DNA from: Phoronis ovalis
Lineage: Eukaryota > Phoronida > Phoronidae
Assembly: GCA_028565635.1 (NCBI GenBank)
Contig: JAOXYB010024513.1
Location: 3,092-13,299 of the forward strand
Length of the DNA stretch: 10,208 nucleotides
Direction of reading: 5' to 3'
Position 1 is the stretch's first letter. Each line of letters begins with the position of its first letter. The position numbers and the translations under genes were made by a program. The notes below the pieces were generated by a model, which had not been told where the DNA came from, ran no database searches, and saw nothing but the letters and a program-made list of their open reading frames with translations. Of the stretch, positions 6,161 through 10,208 are shown piece after piece.

Positions 6161-6361
6161 TTAAATCTTATAATTATTTATATCACAGCAGACTTCATTA
6201 TTATCATTAACTTCCTCACGACCCAGTGATACCCCGTAAAACCCTTGTGGTGTGGAGGCTGAACTGGTGTTCGTAATCGTGAATAAAGTAGCTAATGATC
6301 GTACACTCCTTTGGATATTGACAAGATGTATATGTTGTTTAACACTTACTTTATGTAGTGT
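6161..6361 (-). CDS. Stop-to-stop frame of 66 codons, possible terminal exon or gene relic
   Basis: The minus strand is open from 6361 down to a TAA at 6161-6163, far longer than expected here by chance. Its second half lies in a local G+C-rich patch (about 6212-6275) and reads SSASTPQGFYGVSLGREEVN, with a cysteine pair (EVCCDINN) near the end. No ATG is present, so it would have to be a downstream exon, a fragment or chance. About 15 bases after the stop the minus strand carries AATAAA, a polyadenylation signal, though such strings are common in A+T-rich DNA. I recognise no family with certainty. Confidence 0.25.
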   Translation of the reverse strand, partial: TLHKVSVKQHIHLVNIQRSVRSLATLFTITNTSSASTPQGFYGVSLGREEVNDNNEVCCDINNYKI

Positions 6362-6790
6362 TTACACAAATACTTCAAAATACAATATAGCCATATCATA
6401 ATACAAACTTTGATAAGCGGCGTCTCTATGATATTATCTGCCTGAGATAAGCCTAACTCTAGAGGGATAAATTAAGGCTAAGCTACACCTGCACTACACG
6501 TTTTCACACAAAGTAAATATTTTCTGAAACTGCTCTGCACGAAATTCAAATTGGCGTTAAATGAAACCTCATAAAGGTCATTGGGTACATCATACTGGAA
6601 AATTCGTGCTAACTGCAATTTGACTATACATTTTAAATAACCAAATGATACTCTCATGATTTGTTATTTACCAGTACTTTTGGTTATATAATTAATTTAA
6701 TTCTTTACTAATTTTAAGGTTATTCTAGGTATTCACAATTTGATCATAGCAAAAGTGATATATATATGTTGTGGTGTATTATGCCAAATT

Positions 6791-7147
6791 TCAAGAGGAT
6801 TGGACAGAACACGTGCAAAATACAAGCTGTGAAGAGGTTTGGACAGAACACATGCAAAATACAAGCTTTGAAGAGGTTTGGACAGAACACGTGCAAAATA
6901 TAAGCTTTGAAGAGGTTTGGACAGAACACGTGCAAAATACAAGCTTTGAAGAGGTTTGGACAGAACACATGCAAAATATAAGCTTTGAAGAGGTTTGGAC
7001 AGAACACATGCAAAATACAAGCTTTGAAGAGGTTTGGACAGAACAGATGCAAAATACAAGCTTTGAAGAGGTTTGGACAGAACACGTGCAAACTACAAGC
7101 TTTGAAGATGTTTGGACAGAACACATGGAACATACAAGCTTTGAAGC
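6791..7147. repeat. 39-bp minisatellite, nine units
   Basis: GGACAGAAC recurs at 6802, 6841, 6880, 6919, 6958, 6997, 7036, 7075 and 7114, exactly 39 bp apart. Most units contain AAGCTT and either CACGTG or CACATG. Because 39 is a multiple of three and the unit lacks stops in several frames, a 152-codon plus-strand frame (13-residue period WTEHVQNTSFEEV) and three minus-strand frames of 108-129 codons are all open through it. Differences between units almost always change the plus-strand residue (V/M, T/I, H/Q), with no excess of silent changes, so it does not look like selected protein. The edge units are more diverged. Confidence 0.95.
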
Positions 7148-8100
7148 GAATTCAAATTTTACAGTAGGAACAGAAACGCATTTGAAACATAATATAAAGA
7201 AATATATATTGTATGTTAAAATGTTTTAATAATTATTTACGGGTATTCAAAAATACAGATTGTTGGAGAATGAAACGTTGTAACTTCAACTGATATTCAA
7301 TGTGTGCATTCTTTATTATGTTTGGGGAAAGGTCAAGCTGTCACCCCACTACAATCCTCCGTTCATGTAAACCAGTTCACAAAGCAGGTAATAAGGTAAT
7401 ACTAATAATTGCCAATCATTCATAACAGGAAGGAGTTGGCATATCTGATGATACATTTCCATAAGTAATTAGTAAAAAGTAAATGTCTAATTAAAAAAAT
7501 ATCCAATATTCATTCAATATAAAGTATTGGTTTTGCCCAACTCTTGTGTAAAATACGGAAAATGGCAATGTTATCAAAAAGTTACTCTAGCCTAGCCTTA
7601 ATCACAACTACGACAATAGTGATGACCTGATATCTACTTATTGCAGTGTAACGGAATATAGGCTCTGATTCAAGGAGCAGAGAATACATGTCAGCTGTCG
7701 ACAACTTGTCTATGACAGTATACAGAAGTGTATAATGTAAGTGCTAGTCCAGAATTATACATTTCTGTTTTCTTTATACTAGTAAAATATCTACCGCTTT
7801 ATATAGGCATGTAAAAGAACGGCCTTATCTAAAAAAAAACTATTTGAATATGGCCCGATTTTGGTTAGAATATATGATGTACATTTAAACGGAATTAACG
7901 TTAAGCCCATAATATGTACAACAGCAGTTAAATAAACATGACAAGCGAAAACGTAAATGCTACGTTTCTAGGAATGACTCACTGGTGATGAAATTTTACT
8001 TAAAGGATTTTTTTTCTAAAAATGTGGGTGCTGAGAGAGATTTAATTCAGATTACCGCCGCCCCTTATCTGATCCTTAACACGTGACGTTGATAATTAGA
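7148..8100. other. Unique A+T-rich DNA, no established gene
   Basis: The only item of note is a 35-codon frame from ATG 7318 (MFGERSSCHPTTILRSCKPV) to a TAA at 7423-7425. A good donor-like CAG/GTAATA falls after 7387. The start context is weak and no upstream promoter was seen, so it is not called as a gene. Confidence 0.4.
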
Positions 8101-8103
8101 GAC

Positions 8104-8223
8104 GTTATATACGTTATATACGTATGCTTTTAGTAGTATATATACTTATATGTACGTACATATGTAAGTTCGATCACCAATTCGTGTCCGTCGTGATATA
8201 ACTGACGACAAATCGTATACGAT
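8104..8223. repeat. Cluster of perfect palindromes and a 9-bp tandem repeat
   Basis: A 9-bp unit (ACGTTATAT) repeats just over twice from 8102. Three perfect palindromes follow: AGTATATATACT (8135-8146), TATGTACGTACATA (8149-8162) and ATCGTATACGAT (8212-8223). Bases flanking the middle one (ACTTA / TAAGT) can extend its stem past a 2-nt bulge. The patch is richer in CpG than its surroundings. Confidence 0.6.
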
Positions 8224-8962
8224 AATGCATGTTCGTTCTACCATACACGCCTAAATATGGTCATATTTGAAAGAAACAAGCGCCAATATTAAGCGCATGA
8301 GCACGCATTCAGTGACGCTCTGTGGAGATAAAATGTCCTACTACCAATCACACAAGTATTGTCCTTTTAAGGTAAACAATCTACATCAAAACATAACATT
8401 GTGGTTGCATACGAATTGCGGTTAACGCTATGTTTAACTCAGGATAAAAGGTTAGAAGTACTGTAAACAATAAGTAATGGGTGTTCGTGGGTATACGAAT
8501 GACTCTTTGCATATTTTTGAAACTTAAAAGATATGTTAGCAACTATAAAACTTAAATAAAATTTGGCTTGATAACGCTATCATTTATATTCCGAAAACAA
8601 ACCCATTGACCTAGTATTATGTAGTCACTATACGTTTATCGGCATAACAATCGCAAACAATTAGATATTTTTAAAAAGTAGATAGGTCGAAACGTCGTAA
8701 ACATATCTATTTTTCAAAAATGTCATTTTTTACAGATATTAAAACAAAATCGCAAACATTGTATTACACATTAACACGTATGTCGTACTTTGTGTTGTAA
8801 AACAGGCGAATTGCATTTGCATATCACACAAAAGATTCGAGAACGCCACAAAACAGAAGTTTTTGAGCCTTAAAATGTTTGTCACGGCAAAAAATGGCAC
8901 AAGTACGTAGATTTCCAAAAAATTTCAGTTTTCTCTTGAAACGCCATGCAAAAAGTGTTCTC
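8224..8962. other. A+T-rich DNA, no gene seen
   Basis: There is no convincing frame. A perfect octamer ATTTGCAT (8815-8822), the POU-factor site, occurs in the context ATTGCATTTGCATAT, but no promoter is visible around it. Confidence 0.4.
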
Positions 8963-8986
8963 GTGACCGCCGTAAAATGTGGTCAC
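8963..8986. repeat. Short inverted repeat GTGACC...GGTCAC
   Basis: GTGACC (8963-8968) and GGTCAC (8981-8986) are perfect reverse complements separated by 12 nt. Each contains GTGAC/GTCAC, so they could be paired binding half-sites. They lie within an 81-codon minus-strand frame (8882-9127) that shows no protein-like character. Confidence 0.35.
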
Positions 8987-9059
8987 ATGACTGGCCGATG
9001 TACATTCAATCTGACATATAGTCTTCAAAAAATCTTGATGTAGACACTTACAAACTATT

Positions 9060-9103
9060 GAAATACTCAATTTTAACAGTGGTTTTGAAACACTGAGTAT
9101 TTC
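9060..9103. repeat. 10-bp perfect inverted repeat with inner stem
   Basis: GAAATACTCA (9060-9069) and TGAGTATTTC (9094-9103) are exact reverse complements with a 24-nt spacer. Inside, CAGTG and CACTG can pair, giving an alternative stacked hairpin. A further direct copy of TGAAATACTC occurs at 9184-9193. No target duplication was found at the ends. Confidence 0.65.
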
Positions 9104-9552
9104 TGTCATGATTAGACTTAGTGGCAATATCGCAACTCTGGTGTAAATCGGTGCAGGCGCATGAATACATTCAAACTAGCCAATGAAATACTCGTTTGCT
9201 AAGACATGTTGGAACTTTTGTAAGAATTTCCCCTGGACATATTCACCGAAGTTGAAGACCACAGTTTAAGGACTGTAATTATTGTAAATTCATGTTCAAG
9301 TTAAGTTAGACTTGCCAATCAACGAAATAGTGTAACTGTATGCTCTTACTAATTTTATAAAATACATTAATTAATTTTAAATTGAAAGCTCCAAAGTTTC
9401 ATTGTTTTTGTTGCCAATCCAGGCACACAGCTTAAACTCGAAAAGAAAATTGCGGTAGCATAAATACATTTTAGATAATATAATAACAGATAGACTTACG
9501 ACACCTTTATAACTGAAGTTTTCATGTTATTATTGTAAGAGGGACATTGTGT
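9104..9552. other. A+T-rich DNA, no gene seen
   Basis: Apart from the extra GAAATACTC copy near 9185, preceded by a CCAAT string, nothing distinctive is visible. Confidence 0.35.
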
Positions 9553-9607
9553 GGCCCGGTTCACACTTGTATAACCAGCGTAACGATATAGCGTGTACAA
9601 TGCACGG
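9553..9607. other. Small G+C-rich island, possible transposon end
   Basis: GGCCCGGTTCACACTTGT followed by two AGCGT-containing repeats (AGCGTAACGATAT, AGCGTGTACAAT) and GCACGGT stands out in composition and CpG content from the flanks. It resembles the kind of terminus seen in invertebrate MITEs, but no partner terminus or duplication is visible, so the identity is a guess. Confidence 0.22.
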
Positions 9608-9883
9608 TAGGGAAAGGTATGAAGGTAACATATACTAACATCAATACTCTCGTTAAACCACTTTATGCATATATAATTAATATTTATTTTAGCGTGGTTT
9701 CTTTTGAAGAAATTTCGTACTACAAGTAGTATTTTTCTGCCATAATGATGAATAATGAATTGGCCTTATTTTATATAAATATACATTTTTCTAACTTGAG
9801 GGTAATGTTTGACGAGTTTATCTAAATCGTAAATTTTTTATTTGCTTATAGTACACTTACGAGTATTAGGGGTATTGATTTAC

Positions 9884-9962
9884 AGGGGGTCGTTCACCCC
9901 GGGTCAAAAGTATTGTTCTAAGGAGTTGTAGGATATTTTTAAGTATGTTCTAGGGGGTCGTT
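9884..9962. repeat. Pair of AGGGGGTCGTT direct repeats
   Basis: AGGGGGTCGTT occurs at 9884-9894 and again at 9952-9962, 68 bp apart. The first copy runs into CACCCCGGGTC, so its G run can pair with CCCC in a short hairpin. A related GGGGTATT occurs just before, near 9869. The purpose is unknown. Confidence 0.5.
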
Positions 9963-10208
9963 AGTACTATTCTGTTTTACCTTACAAGTTATGTTAGCCT
10001 GTCAACAGGACTAAATATACAAGGATCATATACTGATAGACAATTTTACTCTTATTTCTTCATTTATAACAGTATTATCAATAAATTAATCACTTTTTGT
10101 AACGAAAAGAAACATATGTAAAATTGGAATTTTGGATCTCTTGCTTTTGGTACAGAACTGCATTTAAATATTACTAAAACTTATCATCACTTTAGGCAAT
10201 TTGAGTGA
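9963..10208. other. A+T-rich edge of the window, no gene seen
   Basis: No frame, repeat or site that can be supported. Confidence 0.4.

Noticed and set aside
6771-7229. 152-residue plus-strand protein with 13-residue repeats
   Set aside because: The frame is open because the 39-bp unit has no stop in it; three minus-strand frames of 108-129 codons are open for the same reason. Changes among units do not favour silent sites.
7318-7425. 35-codon ORF with a CAG/GTAATA donor
   Set aside because: Weak start context, no upstream acceptor or promoter, and no recognisable protein feature.
8882-9127. 81-residue minus-strand frame
   Set aside because: Its composition and residues look random, it has no motif or start context, and it overlaps inverted repeats.

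Overview
The window looks like non-coding, accessory DNA from a eukaryotic nuclear genome, most likely an invertebrate animal. By eye it is strongly A+T-rich. It has no operons, no ribosome-binding-site pattern and no long open frame except one produced by a tandem repeat. What it does have is minisatellites, compound microsatellites, short non-autonomous DNA transposons with target-site duplications, and short frames bounded by GT/AG splice-like sites. A marine invertebrate such as a mollusc fits the repeat style, but nothing here fixes the taxon.

Left part (1-1600): a 45-bp minisatellite array runs off the left edge. It is interrupted at 392-520 by a compound NNTA microsatellite flanked by the same 10 bp on both sides, and resumes to about 668. 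The rest is A+T-rich and empty apart from a possible minus-strand first-exon fragment next to a GC-rich spot at 1543-1594.

Middle left (1740-3600): one frame on the plus strand stays open for about 530 bp except for a single TAG. There follow a short hairpin, an RFX-box-like site and decayed tRNA-like motifs. The best candidate for a real gene start is at 3078-3597: an 11-bp perfect inverted repeat carrying GGGTCA half-sites, a TATATAAAG box, an ATG in good context, and two candidate exons with matching splice phase. The second candidate exon reads like a secretory signal peptide.

Transposon belt (3850-5460): a 135-bp fold-back element with TA duplications (Tc1/mariner-like MITE), a compound microsatellite, then a 373-bp hAT element. 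The hAT element has imperfect terminal inverted repeats, a decayed 8-bp duplication and, on the minus strand, what reads as the last 41 codons of a hAT transposase. At 5319-5461 there is a decayed repeat with GATTATTAAAG-type units ending in AAATACGGTA.

Right part (5460-10208): short protein-like frames without clear starts (a 66-codon minus-strand frame at 6164-6361 is the best), a nine-unit 39-bp minisatellite whose unit length makes several frames open by arithmetic, a cluster of perfect palindromes at 8104-8223, a strong inverted repeat at 9060-9103, and two small GC-rich islands near the right edge. No complete gene, RNA gene, CRISPR array or virus is supported. The parts do not form one pathway: the window is mainly a record of transposon insertion and tandem-repeat growth, with one possible gene start.
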